Counted from the first letter of the stretch, positions 33,806-43,689 are shown. The stretch is 64,000 nt of DNA from Altibacter lentus (GCF_000746845.1 NZ_KN050846.1:2000963-2064962), one strand, 5' to 3'. Program-made: numbers and translations. The notes: generated from the letters alone by a model not told the origin.

Positions 33806-34327
33806 ATGAACTATAGACACCTTTTTATCTACTTCTTAACCCTTTTTCCAATAGCACCTGGCCTGTATAGTTGTAAAAGCACGAAAAAGGAAGCTTCAGC
33901 GTATGTACTAACCCAAGATCCGCCGTTTTCGATCTTAGAGGCATATTCGCAGCCATGGACTGCCGGAATCCCGGAAGGAGGCTCTGGTATTCAACTTCAT
34001 ATTACCTTCGAAACATTTTCAGAGGATGTTGTGATACAGACATTCTTCTTCAGAAATAAGAAAACAAATGCACAGCTTTCACCTCAAAACCGGAACAAAT
34101 ATGTTGGGTATTTCACAAACATGGTTCGTGGGGATGTTATTATGGACAGTGACCCGCTCGAGGAAGCAAAGAACAGTCCGCCTAAGGCATTTCCATTCGA
34201 TCTAAAGGACGATGAAGCCGTGATAGGGTATTTGCAACAAGGGGAAGTTAAATACACACTTATTTCAGAAATAGAGCAAAAACCCATGCTTGCCTACCCC
34301 CAAAGCAACACGAAGAACACCCCTTAA
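33806..34327 (+). CDS. Lipoprotein of unknown function
   Basis: 173 residues. Signal sequence MNYRHLFIYFLTLFPIAPGLYSC with the lipobox Cys at residue 23, followed by K-S-T-K-K. The mature part is beta-rich with Q-P-W-T-A-G-I-P-E-G-G-S-G (about 50-62) and FFFRNKKTNAQLS (about 85-97), and I do not recognise a named family. It is bounded by the atp terminator upstream and has its own short gap before the next operon, so it may be monocistronic. Lysine after the lipid cysteine is common in Bacteroidota lipoproteins, and outer-membrane placement is likely. Confidence 0.7.
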   Translation: MNYRHLFIYFLTLFPIAPGLYSCKSTKKEASAYVLTQDPPFSILEAYSQPWTAGIPEGGSGIQLHITFETFSEDVVIQTFFFRNKKTNAQLSPQNRNKYVGYFTNMVRGDVIMDSDPLEEAKNSPPKAFPFDLKDDEAVIGYLQQGEVKYTLISEIEQKPMLAYPQSNTKNTP

Positions 34328-34357
34328 CATTTCTTCGTATCACAAGTGTAATTTCAA

Positions 34358-34365
34358 TACTTTTG
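34358..34365 (+). promoter_or_regulatory. -7 promoter element of the 34385 operon
   Basis: TACTTTTG matches TAnnTTTG, 19 bases before the TTG start at 34385. No clean TTG is seen at -33. It would start the flippase-dut-nucleotidyltransferase run. Confidence 0.5.
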
Positions 34366-34384
34366 TGTTCAAATATCTAAGCTC

Positions 34385-35845
34385 TTGAGCGTTTTTAAAA
34401 AGCTATTTCAACAAACTTTTATTTACGGCCTCGCCACGATCCTGCCTCGCGCGCTGGCGTTTATACTCGTCCCGCTCTATACGTCGGTACTGGTCCCGGA
34501 AGAATTTGGGGTCTATGCGACCATCATGTCCTATCTTATCTTGGGGAACGTATTTCTTTCGTATGGAATGGAAACGGCTTTTTTTCGCTTTATTAACAAA
34601 GAATCTGCTCAACGTGATCTCGTTCAGTCTACAGCCCTCACTTCGCTTACCGTAACAACACTGTTGTTCTTGGGGCTGTCGCTTTTCTTTAGTGAACCCT
34701 TGGCCCGGCTACTGGAGTTCAAGACTGAATATGTAGTATATGGTCTCTTGATCCTGGCGCTCGACGCATGGGCCGTTCTTCCTTTTGTTTGGTTTCGTGC
34801 CAACGAGCGGCCTACCCGATATGCAGTGATCAAGATTTTCAATGTGCTTATAAACCTTGGGTTCAATGTCTTTTTCTTTTTAATGCTTCCCGGATGGGCC
34901 GAAGGAGATCCTGCCTCTTTTTGGAATGACATCTATTCTGAAGAAAACAAAGTAATGTACGTGTTTATCGCAAATATTATCGCCAGCGCGATCACGCTGC
35001 TCGTCTTGTTGCCGCTGTATGTGCGTATCGGGTTCAAATTTAATACGCTGCTTTGGAAACGAATGCTCCAATATGCATTTCCTGTACTCATTGCTGGGAT
35101 CGCTTTTTCAGTGAACGAGGCCTTCGACAAGATCCTGCTGAAATATTTATTACCAGAAGCTATCGCCGAAGCAGAAGTAGGGGTATATGCCGCCTGCTAT
35201 AAACTAGGTGTCTTCATGACCTTATTCGCCACAGCCTTTCGCCTTGGTATCGAGCCCTTCTTCTTCAATCATGCTGCCAGTGCAAACGCAAAGAGTACCT
35301 ATGCGACTATCACCAAATATTTCACGGTTTTCGGGAGCCTTATCATGTTGTTCGTAGTTGTTTATATAGACTTCTTTAAGCGGATTCTGATCACCAACCC
35401 CGATTATTGGGAAGCGCTATCCATTGTACCTATCATCCTATTGGCGAACCTATGCCTAGGCATCTATCACAATCTTTCGGTGTGGTACAAAGTCACGGAC
35501 AGGACACGATTTGGAGCGTATATTTCGGTGGTGGGAGCGATTTTGACCATTGTTCTCAACTTTGTTTTAATTCCCTATATAAGCTATATAGGGTCTGCCA
35601 TTGCTACACTCGCAGCGTACGGTAGCATGATGGTCCTATCTTATGTTTTTGGGCAACGACTCTATGCGATCCCTTACAACCTAAAACGAATAGGAGGTTA
35701 CTTGCTGTTGTCCATTGGATTTTCTGCACTTTCCTTTTATGTATTTGACGGAGATTTAATCATAGGGACTGTATTATTATTGGTATTTTTGTCCGTGCTC
35801 TTTTTTGCTGAAAAAAAAGAACTACTTAGAATAATGAACCGATGA
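34385..35845 (+). CDS. Lipopolysaccharide/polysaccharide flippase (MOP superfamily)
   Basis: 486 residues with about 14 membrane helices. Starts at TTG 34385 ([21 protein letters not shown]). [20 protein letters not shown] is the standard N-terminal signature of RfbX/Wzx-like exporters, and [18 protein letters not shown] is a typical C-terminal segment. It overlaps dut by 4 bases and belongs to an envelope operon rather than to the polysaccharide locus at 1-19048. Conserved flavobacterial operons pair this flippase with dut and a sugar nucleotidyltransferase; the lipid-linked substrate is unknown. Confidence 0.9.
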   Translation: MSVFKKLFQQTFIYGLATILPRALAFILVPLYTSVLVPEEFGVYATIMSYLILGNVFLSYGMETAFFRFINKESAQRDLVQSTALTSLTVTTLLFLGLSLFFSEPLARLLEFKTEYVVYGLLILALDAWAVLPFVWFRANERPTRYAVIKIFNVLINLGFNVFFFLMLPGWAEGDPASFWNDIYSEENKVMYVFIANIIASAITLLVLLPLYVRIGFKFNTLLWKRMLQYAFPVLIAGIAFSVNEAFDKILLKYLLPEAIAEAEVGVYAACYKLGVFMTLFATAFRLGIEPFFFNHAASANAKSTYATITKYFTVFGSLIMLFVVVYIDFFKRILITNPDYWEALSIVPIILLANLCLGIYHNLSVWYKVTDRTRFGAYISVVGAILTIVLNFVLIPYISYIGSAIATLAAYGSMMVLSYVFGQRLYAIPYNLKRIGGYLLLSIGFSALSFYVFDGDLIIGTVLLLVFLSVLFFAEKKELLRIMNR

Positions 35846-36276
35846 AGATTAAAATTATAAATAGATCGCAACACGCCTTGCCTTCTTATGAAACTATTTT
35901 CAGCGCAGGAATGGATCTAAGAGCCAGTGTTCCTGAGCCCTCCACACTCAAGCCGTTGCAACGCGCAATTGTAAAGACAGGTTTGTTTATCGAACTTCCC
36001 ATTGGCTATGAAGCTCAGGTGCGTCCACGAAGTGGTCTGGCTGCGAAAAAGGGAATCACGGTCCTTAATTCACCGGGAACCATCGATGCTGATTATCGCG
36101 GAGAGATAGGCGTGATCCTGGTGAATCTATCCAACGAAGATTTTACCATTGAGAATGGAGAACGGATCGCGCAATTGGTCATTGCCAAACACGAACGTGC
36201 CAATTGGGAGGAAGTAGAAGTCCTGGAAGAAACAGAAAGAGGATCCGGAGGATTTGGCAGTACCGGATTGAAATAA
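35842..36276 (+). CDS. dut: dUTP diphosphatase
   Basis: 144 residues; hydrolyses dUTP to dUMP and pyrophosphate, keeping uracil out of DNA. Motifs I-V of trimeric dUTPases are visible: SAGMDLRA (about 21-28), [12 protein letters not shown] (about 61-72), [20 protein letters not shown] (about 76-95, catalytic Asp), RIAQLVI and [10 protein letters not shown] at the C-terminus (flexible motif V). Its start overlaps the flippase stop (ATGA). Confidence 0.97.
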   Translation: MKIKIINRSQHALPSYETIFSAGMDLRASVPEPSTLKPLQRAIVKTGLFIELPIGYEAQVRPRSGLAAKKGITVLNSPGTIDADYRGEIGVILVNLSNEDFTIENGERIAQLVIAKHERANWEEVEVLEETERGSGGFGSTGLK

Positions 36277-36305
36277 TGACGTATAATTAAACCTACAATA
36301 CAGTA

Positions 36306-37325
36306 ATGAAGATCATTGTTCCCATGGCAGGTCGCGGTTCTCGCCTTCGCCCTCACACTCTAACGGTTCCAAAACCTCTTATTCCGGTAGCAGGAAAACC
36401 TATTGTTCATCGTTTAGTAGCCGATATTGTAAACGTCTTGGAAGAAGAGATCGAAGAGATCGCATTTATCTTGGGTGATCCTGCATTCTTTGGTGAAGAG
36501 GTGGTCGAGAGTTTAAAACAATTAGCAAATGATCTGGGGGCAAAAGCTAGCATCTATCGACAATTGGATCCAAAAGGAACCGGCCATGCCATCATGTGCG
36601 CAGAACCGTCACTATCGGGGCCTGCCGTGATCGCTTATGCCGATACGCTCATAAAGGCCAACTTTGATCTTGATAAAGATGCAGACAGTGTGATCTGGAC
36701 AAAGAAAGTAGAAAATCCGGAAGCCTACGGTGTTGTCAATCTTAACGAACGTAATGAGATCACCGAGTTGGTAGAAAAACCCACTCAATTTGTGAGCGAC
36801 CAGGCCGTTATAGGAATCTACTATTTTAAAGAGGTGGGAGACCTAAAGAAAGAACTTCAACATGTTTTGGATAACAATATTCTTAACGGAGGGGAATACC
36901 AGATCAATGATGGTATCAAAAGGATGATGGCCGAAGGAAAAGTATTTAAAACAGGCACGGTAGACGAGTGGATGGATTGCGGCAATAAGGAAGTAACGGT
37001 AGAGACGAATCGGCGTATGCTGGGCTTTTTGGCAGAACGCGGCGAAGTCCTAATCTCCAATAAAATCAGATCTCAGGATGCCACCATTATAGAACCTTGC
37101 TTTATTGGGGATGAAGTAACTTTAAAAAATTGTACCGTGGGCCCCTTTGCTTCAATTGGAGAGGGCACAATAATTGAGGATAGTAACGTTAAAAATAGTA
37201 TAATCCAAACATACGCAGTGGTTAAAAATGCTACTTTAGATAATGCAATGATAGGGAATCATGCAACCTTCGATGGCAAATTCAACAATGTTAGTATTGG
37301 GGATTATAGCGAATTGAAACAATAA
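36306..37325 (+). CDS. Sugar nucleotidyltransferase with left-handed beta-helix domain
   Basis: 339 residues. The N-terminal nucleotidyltransferase has IIVPMAGRGSRLRPHTLTVP then KPLIPVAGKPIV (the G-x-G-x-R and P-K-P-L motifs of RmlA/GlmU-like enzymes), GTGHAIMCAEPS and the metal-site sequence AYADTLI. The C-terminal ~80 residues are hexapeptide-like repeats (IGDEVTLKNCTVGPFASIGE, VKNSIIQTYAVVKNATLDNA). It may make a nucleotide sugar for envelope glycans; the substrate (glucose-1-P, GlcNAc-1-P or mannose-1-P) cannot be assigned from sequence. It follows dut by 29 bases. Confidence 0.88.
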   Translation: MKIIVPMAGRGSRLRPHTLTVPKPLIPVAGKPIVHRLVADIVNVLEEEIEEIAFILGDPAFFGEEVVESLKQLANDLGAKASIYRQLDPKGTGHAIMCAEPSLSGPAVIAYADTLIKANFDLDKDADSVIWTKKVENPEAYGVVNLNERNEITELVEKPTQFVSDQAVIGIYYFKEVGDLKKELQHVLDNNILNGGEYQINDGIKRMMAEGKVFKTGTVDEWMDCGNKEVTVETNRRMLGFLAERGEVLISNKIRSQDATIIEPCFIGDEVTLKNCTVGPFASIGEGTIIEDSNVKNSIIQTYAVVKNATLDNAMIGNHATFDGKFNNVSIGDYSELKQ

Positions 37326-37401
37326 GTATAGGTTTCAGGAGAATCCGGAACAAAAGGTTAGAAATTAATTGAGACAGTAAGAAGACACCGCAAACAACAC
37401 T

Positions 37402-38787
37402 TTGAAACAGTACGGCAACATTTGGTATTTTTTTCTCTTCGGAATTATTTTAGTTCCGCAGTTCCTTTTTGCACAGGTAATCCCAACTGAAACCGACGAA
37501 CAACCCACCGATGATCTGGGCAATGTAAGTGACGCATTTCAAGAGAATTTTTTTGAAGCTTTAAAGCAAAAGGGGATAGAGAATTATGAACTGGCCCTAG
37601 AAGCATTGGCAAAGGCCGAAAAAGCGGCACAAAAGGATGCCCAGAACGAGGCCGTTGTCTACTTTGAAATGGGAAAGAACCTTACCCAATTAAAGCGTTA
37701 TGACGAAGCAGAGGCTAATTTCAACAAGGTATTGAGATCGGAAGGAGATCGCTTGGATGTACTCGAAGCTCTCTATGACCTTTATTATCTCGAGCAGGAT
37801 TATCAGGCGGCGATCCCATTGGTACAAAAGCTTACGGTCTATGACGACGATTACAAGGAAGATCTGGCCAATCTGTACGCCCGTACCAAGCAATATAACA
37901 AGGCACTTATGGTACTGGATGAACTGGATGACACTTGGGGTGAGAGTGACTATCGCGACGCGCTGCGCTCTCAGATCTATCGTGAAACCGGAGATACTTC
38001 AGGGCAGATTGAAAAGCTGGAAGAAAAGGTTATCGCCAATACCAGGAACGAAAAGGACTATCTTAATTTGATCTTTTTATACAGCGATCAGGGAAACTCC
38101 CAAAAAGCTTTCGAAACAGCTCAGGAATTGCTCAAGAACAAACCTGATTCACAACTGGTACATCTGGCGCTCTATAAGTTCTATTTAGATAAACAACAAA
38201 CTACAGAGGCACTAAACTCGATGAAAATTGTCTTTAAAGCTTCAGAGATTGACAATGAAAGTAAGTACAGGGTTCTAAGTGATTTTCTAAATTTTGTGAA
38301 TACCAACCCTCAATATGAAAAAGACCTGGATGCTGTAGTGGCCTTGTTCTCTTCAGAAAATAACGCTAAGGTATACGAACAGTTGGGAGGGTATTATTTT
38401 TCCAAAGAGATGCGGGAAACGGCGCTTAAATTCTATGAGAAAGGTGTACAAGGGGACCCGGACAATTACAATTTGCTCAAAAACACCTTACTCCTGCAAA
38501 TTCAGTTTGAAAAACACAACGAAGCCGCCACCTTAAGTGCGGACGCTTTAGAGATATTTCCTTCCCAACCCCTTTTATACTTGGTAAGCGGTGTCTCGAA
38601 TATTGCACTGGGGAATCTTGATACAGCCATTGAGAAACTGGAAACAGGGTTGGATTACCTCTTAGACGATCCAAAAATGGAAAAGGATTATTATGAGCAG
38701 TTATCCATAGCGTATTCCCAAAAAGGGGATCAAAAGAAAGCAGATGCATTCGCGACAAAGGCCGCTCAAGTTAAAGACACTAATTAA
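37402..38787 (+). CDS. TPR repeat protein, exported
   Basis: 461 residues from TTG 37402. N-terminal signal peptide (YGNIWYFFLFGIILVPQFLF, cleavage probably after FAQ) followed by about ten TPR-like helical pairs, for example ENYELALEALAKAEKAAQ, AVVYFEMGKNLTQLKRYDEA and AETALKFYEKGVQGDPDNYN. No lipobox. It presumably acts in the periplasm as a scaffold. It sits between the nucleotidyltransferase and the DUF4292/EnvC genes, a cluster found in several flavobacteria; a role in lipoprotein or cell-wall handling is inference only. Confidence 0.85.
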   Translation: MKQYGNIWYFFLFGIILVPQFLFAQVIPTETDEQPTDDLGNVSDAFQENFFEALKQKGIENYELALEALAKAEKAAQKDAQNEAVVYFEMGKNLTQLKRYDEAEANFNKVLRSEGDRLDVLEALYDLYYLEQDYQAAIPLVQKLTVYDDDYKEDLANLYARTKQYNKALMVLDELDDTWGESDYRDALRSQIYRETGDTSGQIEKLEEKVIANTRNEKDYLNLIFLYSDQGNSQKAFETAQELLKNKPDSQLVHLALYKFYLDKQQTTEALNSMKIVFKASEIDNESKYRVLSDFLNFVNTNPQYEKDLDAVVALFSSENNAKVYEQLGGYYFSKEMRETALKFYEKGVQGDPDNYNLLKNTLLLQIQFEKHNEAATLSADALEIFPSQPLLYLVSGVSNIALGNLDTAIEKLETGLDYLLDDPKMEKDYYEQLSIAYSQKGDQKKADAFATKAAQVKDTN

Positions 38788-38791
38788 TGCT

Positions 38792-39568
38792 ATGAAGTAC
38801 CCACTTATACTCTTAGTTGCTTGCGTCTATTTACTAAGTTCCTGCGGGGCAGGAAAAGGAGCAGGAGCCGGTAACAACGCCAATGCTGCTCTTTCGGTCA
38901 AGGAAATCATGGCTGCACACCAAATGGCTTCGCCTAACTTCTCAACCCTTGCGGCACGACTTCAAGTGGTGTACGAGGACGACAGTAAGTTGCAAAGTAT
39001 TACCGTGAGCTTGCGTATGGAAAAGGATAAGACCATTTGGATCAAGGCCTCTTTACTAGGGATCACTTTGTCCAAAGTGCTAATCACCCCGGATCGCGTT
39101 AGTTATTATGAAACCATTGGGAACACCTATTTTGACGGAGATTTCTCCTTGTTGAGTACATGGCTGGGAACCGAGATCAATTTTGAGAAGGCACAAGCGA
39201 TCCTTTTGGGACAGTCTATTTTTAACGTTGATACTGCCACCTACACTTCCAAGGTGTATCAAAATAAATACCAGGTGGCCCCTAAGAAACAACCTTTGGA
39301 TTTTATACATTATTTGCTGTTACACCCACAGAATTATAAAGTGGCATCGGGGTCGCTATCCCAGCCTTCAGAAAAGCGGTTGCTCACTATTCGGTATGGG
39401 GAGTATCAACAGATAGGAAATGACTTTTATCCTTCTGATATTCTAATAAATGCTTCGGAAGAAGACACAAATACAAAGATCGAACTTAATTATAAAGACA
39501 TCGACCTCAATGTTTCGCTAAGTTTTCCGTTTACTATTCCGGAAGGGTATGAAGAAATTCAGTTATAA
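38792..39568 (+). CDS. DUF4292 lipoprotein, LolB-like
   Basis: 258 residues from ATG 38792 (an upstream start at 38744 lies inside the TPR gene and breaks the signal). Signal MKYPLILLVACVYLLSSC with the lipobox Cys at residue 18, followed by a Gly/Ala-rich linker (GAGKGAGAGNN). The mature domain shows FSTLAARLQVVYEDDSKLQS, SLRMEKDKTIWIKASLLGIT and YYETIGNTYFDGDFS. It resembles the half-barrel of LolA/LolB-type lipid-binding proteins and matches DUF4292 as I know it. A LolB-like role in inserting lipoproteins into the outer membrane is plausible, since Bacteroidota lack a classical LolB, but unproven. Confidence 0.8.
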   Translation: MKYPLILLVACVYLLSSCGAGKGAGAGNNANAALSVKEIMAAHQMASPNFSTLAARLQVVYEDDSKLQSITVSLRMEKDKTIWIKASLLGITLSKVLITPDRVSYYETIGNTYFDGDFSLLSTWLGTEINFEKAQAILLGQSIFNVDTATYTSKVYQNKYQVAPKKQPLDFIHYLLLHPQNYKVASGSLSQPSEKRLLTIRYGEYQQIGNDFYPSDILINASEEDTNTKIELNYKDIDLNVSLSFPFTIPEGYEEIQL

Positions 39569-39571
39569 AGT

Positions 39572-40804
39572 ATGAACAAACAGGTCATTTTAGGGCTTTT
39601 CTTTTTCTGTATACTTACAGGATGGAGTGCGATAGCACAGCCTAATAAACAAGCACAGCTCGAAGAAAAACGGCAAACAATTCTTGAAGAGATCAAGCAA
39701 ATAAATTCGCTGCTCTTTAAGACACAAGGAAAGAAGAAATCCATTCTCACCAACGTGGAGGATTTGAATCATCGCATCGCTGCGCGGGAGAATTTGATCA
39801 AGGTGACCAATCAACAAGCGAATCTTCTAACGCGTGAGATCAATGAGAATCGTACAAAAATATCCGAGCTGCAGAACGAGTTGGAAGTGTTAAAAGAGGA
39901 TTACGCTGCGATGATCAATAAGTCTTATAAGAGCAAATCGCAACAGAGCAGAGTCATGTTTTTGTTGTCTTCGGAAAACTTTTTACAAGCCTACAAGCGA
40001 TTGCAATATATGAAGCAGTATGCAAAACACCGTAAAGAACAAGGAGAGAGTATCAAGGAGAAAACTATTTTACTTGAAATTTTGAACAAGGACCTAACCG
40101 AACAAAAACAAAAAAAGCAGGTCTTGATAGAAGAAAACCGATTGGCACGAGAAAAACTGAATAGTGAAAAAAAAGACCATCAAGAACTTATTGCTTCACT
40201 CAAGAAAGAAGAGGGAACATTTTCCAGGCAGATTCGTGACAAACAAAAGGAAGCCGATGCCATCGACAGACAGATCGAAGAGATCATTCGCGCTGCCATA
40301 GCTAAATCGAATAAAGAATCTATTACCACAACTGCTGTAAAGACGTCTTCAACGGCTTTCGCCCTTACAGCCGAAGCCAAGGCGTTGGCCGCAAGTTTTA
40401 CAAATAACAAAGGGAAACTTCCCTGGCCTGTAGAAAAGGGTGTCGTTGTAAGGCGGTACGGGAAACAGCAACATCCGCAATTAGCCAATGTAACTACGTT
40501 TAACAGTGGTGTGGAGATCGCTACCGAAGCGAATGCAAAAGCTAGAGCTGTCTTTAACGGCGAAGTAATGGAGATACAGCAATTAAAGGGCGCCAATATG
40601 GCTGTGTATATCCAACACGGAAGTTATATTACGGTATATAATAATTTGATCAATATAACTGTAAAAAAAGGAGACAAAGTAAGTACCAAACAGAATATTG
40701 GAACGGTCTATACCAATGCAGCCACAGGAAAAACAATTTTAAAATTCTTGATCTACCAGAACAGGGATCGAATGAACCCGGCCGATTGGGTCTTCCAGAT
40801 GTAA
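39572..40804 (+). CDS. EnvC-like murein hydrolase activator, degenerate LytM domain
   Basis: 410 residues. Signal peptide MNKQVILGLFFFCILTGWSA (cleavage about residue 23), long coiled coil about 25-250, linker, then a LytM/M23 domain about 285-408. Zinc ligands of active M23 peptidases are missing: the H-x-G-x-D motif reads N-S-G-V-E, and Y-A-H-L reads Y-N-N-L. This is the pattern of EnvC/NlpD-type proteins that activate amidases during cell separation. It follows the DUF4292 gene by 3 bases and ends in a strong terminator. The absence of catalytic residues is seen directly; the target amidase is not in the window. Confidence 0.88.
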   Translation: MNKQVILGLFFFCILTGWSAIAQPNKQAQLEEKRQTILEEIKQINSLLFKTQGKKKSILTNVEDLNHRIAARENLIKVTNQQANLLTREINENRTKISELQNELEVLKEDYAAMINKSYKSKSQQSRVMFLLSSENFLQAYKRLQYMKQYAKHRKEQGESIKEKTILLEILNKDLTEQKQKKQVLIEENRLAREKLNSEKKDHQELIASLKKEEGTFSRQIRDKQKEADAIDRQIEEIIRAAIAKSNKESITTTAVKTSSTAFALTAEAKALAASFTNNKGKLPWPVEKGVVVRRYGKQQHPQLANVTTFNSGVEIATEANAKARAVFNGEVMEIQQLKGANMAVYIQHGSYITVYNNLINITVKKGDKVSTKQNIGTVYTNAATGKTILKFLIYQNRDRMNPADWVFQM

Positions 40805-40835
40805 AAAAAAAGGGCTGTTATAAACAGCCCTTTTT
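40803..40835 (+). terminator. Bidirectional terminator between envC-like and protease genes
   Basis: AGGGCTGTT (40811-40819), loop ATA, AACAGCCCT (40823-40831), with an A-run before (40803-40811) and a T-run after (40831-40835). It can stop both the + strand EnvC-like operon and the - strand protease gene, which converge here. Confidence 0.85.
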
Positions 40836-40855
40836 CAATAATTATTATACTATTC

Positions 40856-43591
40856 TTATTCAATAAGTAACTTTTTGGTAGTCGATTGAGTACCACTTTC
40901 GATGGTCACGAAATACAATCCTGTTTGCAATTGAGATACATTTAATGAGATCTCGTTCGATCCGTTTGGAGCACGTTCTACCTGTTGTAATTGCTGTCCC
41001 AAACTGTTCACGATACGAACACTTAATGTTTCTGAAAGGGTTTCTTTTAGAGCGATAAATACTTCGTTCGTTGCCGGATTAGGGTACATAGAGATCGCAT
41101 CTGCAGCAAATTCCTCTACCGAAAGCACACAATTTAAAACACCTCCTGCATAATCATCGGCATCGCTTCGTTCAGTTTCCCAGCCATCCGTAGTACTTCT
41201 AGCGGCGATCGCATACCAGATCGTATCATCGAAATCAGCCACAGGTACGGTAATCTCAGTATTGGAAGTGCTTCCAGCGACCTCCATATACTTTGTTCCC
41301 AAAATATACAGATCGTACATTTCAGCACCGGCTATCGGGTTCCACTGGAATGAGGCTGTGTTGTCAGGACATACCTCCGTAAGTACCAGACCGGTAACCA
41401 GCGGTGCTATTGAAAACGTTCCGTCGCTTACATCCTGAAAAGCCCCACTTGTTACACGTACAAGAGCTTCTCCGCTCAATTCAGCAGGAACGGTCCAGTC
41501 GAAATAGTGTTGTGAGTTTGGCACGGTTCCAAGATTTGTCCAGCTTCCACCATTATCTATAGAATAATCGATTACAAAGGATGCAGTCGTATTTACAGCA
41601 TCCCAATGAATTGTTCTTGGTACTCCAGAAGGAAACTTTTCTCCGGCATTTGGATAGGTCACTACCAGATTATCTGTGATGATCTCGTATGTTATAACAT
41701 AATCTTGCGGACCTACAGGAACGTTAAAACCTGTAATTTCTACGGTATAATTTCCTGCAGCCGGATTGTCCAACACAACCTGCTCCATATTATTTAAATG
41801 GTCAATACCATTTGTAGCGGGTTGATTTAAAGCAGCCGCGTTGGGCGTGGAATCCAATATGTACGGGAAATGATCTGTAGACCCCGGATCTGTTACAATC
41901 ATGTCTAAGTCATTTACCAAAGCAGGATTTGCGCCGTTTGCTCCGGCAGGATCGTTCCAGTATACCATAAAGCGTACTTCTTTTGTATTGGCAGGAACTG
42001 CAATAGTATGAGAATTGCTATTTCCCTGAGTCACATCATCTAAAAGGAATCGACCGTCCTCAATAAGTAAACCGGCACGAAGACCATTGATGATACCCCA
42101 TCCAAACTGAAAATCGGGACCCGCATTTCCTTTATCTTGGGCAGTATTCATCATTGCCGACTTAATAAGCGCGGCAGGAGGAAGTGTTCCACCATTAGCA
42201 TCCGCATAGGCTTGATAAAGTTGAGCTGCAACTCCGGCAACACCTGGAGCAGCTCCCGAGGTTCCACTAAAGGTCTGGTATAAATTATTAGGCGCTGTAG
42301 AAATTTGTAAATGCCCGTTTGCGGTAAGATCGGGTTTAATACGTCCGTCAGCTGCCGGACCTCGGCTACTACTGTTCTCTAAAACACCTCTGTAATCTGT
42401 ATTTGCTGTTGCAATAACATTTTTTCCTTGCTTATGACCTCCGGTAATATTTCCCCAACCACTTCCGGCACCATATCCACAATTTGAAGTTCCCGAATTT
42501 CCTGCCGAGAACACGTGTAATAAGGTAGGCTCTGTATTCATTTGCATATCAACGGTTCTTGCACGCGTGGTATAACCATCGTTACAACCATCTCCATAAG
42601 ATGAATTAGTAATTTGAACCGTTCCGTCATTTATAAGATTAGTGGTTGCCGGATCCAAAAAGCTTGAAATATAATTTACAACGTGAAGATCGGCTCCTGC
42701 TGCCATTCCTCTTCGATACGGAAAAATATTACCCGCACCACATAAGATTCCGGCAACTCCGTCTCCGTGCGTACCCGCTGTGGAATTTGTATAATTAGTG
42801 ATTCTTCCTTCAAAATCAATATGGGGTCCTACACGACCATCATCTCTTACCATTACTCCTATTCCTTCACCGGTATAATTGCGTCCGGCAGTAGTTTGAG
42901 TGTCTAAACCACTAGAACGATGAAGGCTTTTACCACGAATATCTTCAGGCACTGCAGGAGGAGCAATCAATTCAACCCATTCTACATAAGGAAGGCTTGA
43001 AAGTTCATTCAAACAATTGTTAGGAATAGAAAGCTCTAAATTAGTTGAGTTCCCTAATCTCGCTACAAGCGCAATTTGTTTTTGTGCCAAATCTTGAATA
43101 ACATAGTTTGTGCTTACATTCTTATTGTGAACTAAGGTCACCAAGATGTTATCACCGTCCATGGCATAATCTTCATAAGGAGGATTTTTTAAGGCAGTAG
43201 ACAGCTTGAAACTGCTTACCACAGGTACAATGGATCGCACCCCTTGATTTTGAAGATAACTTACAGAAACTTCAGAAGGGAAATAAAACAAATACGCTTT
43301 GTTTGGGATATAATTCAATAACTGATAGCCACGCGCTTTAAAATCATTTTGAATTTGCTGCGTTGGGGTTTGAAAAAATTGAATCCATCCTACATATCCA
43401 TCATTTAACCTTGCCGAGTCAGGCATGTCACTCCACTGGAATGTTGAAATATTCTCAGGAATCTCAATGGCATCCCCTTGTAACTGAATGGCATACGGGT
43501 TTTGAGCAAAGGACAGTGACACCATTAACAGCATCACCATAGCTGCAACAAATCTCGATGTAAAACTTGTTGATTTTGTACTTTTTTTCAT
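40856..43591 (-). CDS. Secreted S8 (subtilisin-like) serine protease with T9SS type A sorting domain
   Basis: 911 residues from ATG 43591; the in-frame ATG three codons upstream is also possible. Signal peptide to about residue 29 (LLMVSLSFAQ). Long propeptide (about 30-240), then a subtilisin domain with catalytic Asp near 250-251 (VMVRDDGRV), His275 (GTHGDGVAG), oxyanion Asn365 (FSAGNSG) and Ser445 in GTSGAAP, a variant of the usual GTSMASP. Beta-sandwich domains follow. The end (about 828-911) contains SMYPNPATNEVFI and a final QSTTKKLLIE, the type A sorting signal used for export by the type IX system and surface attachment. Neighbouring terminator and promoter show it is monocistronic. 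Confidence 0.93.
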   Translation of the reverse strand: MKKSTKSTSFTSRFVAAMVMLLMVSLSFAQNPYAIQLQGDAIEIPENISTFQWSDMPDSARLNDGYVGWIQFFQTPTQQIQNDFKARGYQLLNYIPNKAYLFYFPSEVSVSYLQNQGVRSIVPVVSSFKLSTALKNPPYEDYAMDGDNILVTLVHNKNVSTNYVIQDLAQKQIALVARLGNSTNLELSIPNNCLNELSSLPYVEWVELIAPPAVPEDIRGKSLHRSSGLDTQTTAGRNYTGEGIGVMVRDDGRVGPHIDFEGRITNYTNSTAGTHGDGVAGILCGAGNIFPYRRGMAAGADLHVVNYISSFLDPATTNLINDGTVQITNSSYGDGCNDGYTTRARTVDMQMNTEPTLLHVFSAGNSGTSNCGYGAGSGWGNITGGHKQGKNVIATANTDYRGVLENSSSRGPAADGRIKPDLTANGHLQISTAPNNLYQTFSGTSGAAPGVAGVAAQLYQAYADANGGTLPPAALIKSAMMNTAQDKGNAGPDFQFGWGIINGLRAGLLIEDGRFLLDDVTQGNSNSHTIAVPANTKEVRFMVYWNDPAGANGANPALVNDLDMIVTDPGSTDHFPYILDSTPNAAALNQPATNGIDHLNNMEQVVLDNPAAGNYTVEITGFNVPVGPQDYVITYEIITDNLVVTYPNAGEKFPSGVPRTIHWDAVNTTASFVIDYSIDNGGSWTNLGTVPNSQHYFDWTVPAELSGEALVRVTSGAFQDVSDGTFSIAPLVTGLVLTEVCPDNTASFQWNPIAGAEMYDLYILGTKYMEVAGSTSNTEITVPVADFDDTIWYAIAARSTTDGWETERSDADDYAGGVLNCVLSVEEFAADAISMYPNPATNEVFIALKETLSETLSVRIVNSLGQQLQQVERAPNGSNEISLNVSQLQTGLYFVTIESGTQSTTKKLLIE

Positions 43592-43656
43592 AGGAATCAT
43601 TTTTAATTATCTAATGCAGAATGAATCATGCACGGTTAAGAAATTTTTAAGAATTT

Positions 43657-43689
43657 CAAATATATTCAATTGTGTTAAAAAAACCACAA
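43657..43689 (-). promoter_or_regulatory. Bacteroidota-type promoter of the S8 protease gene
   Basis: On the - strand TTG (43689-43687), a 22-base spacer and TATATTTG (43664-43657). The spacer is at the long end of the known range. The ATG at 43591 follows about 65 bases later. Confidence 0.65.
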
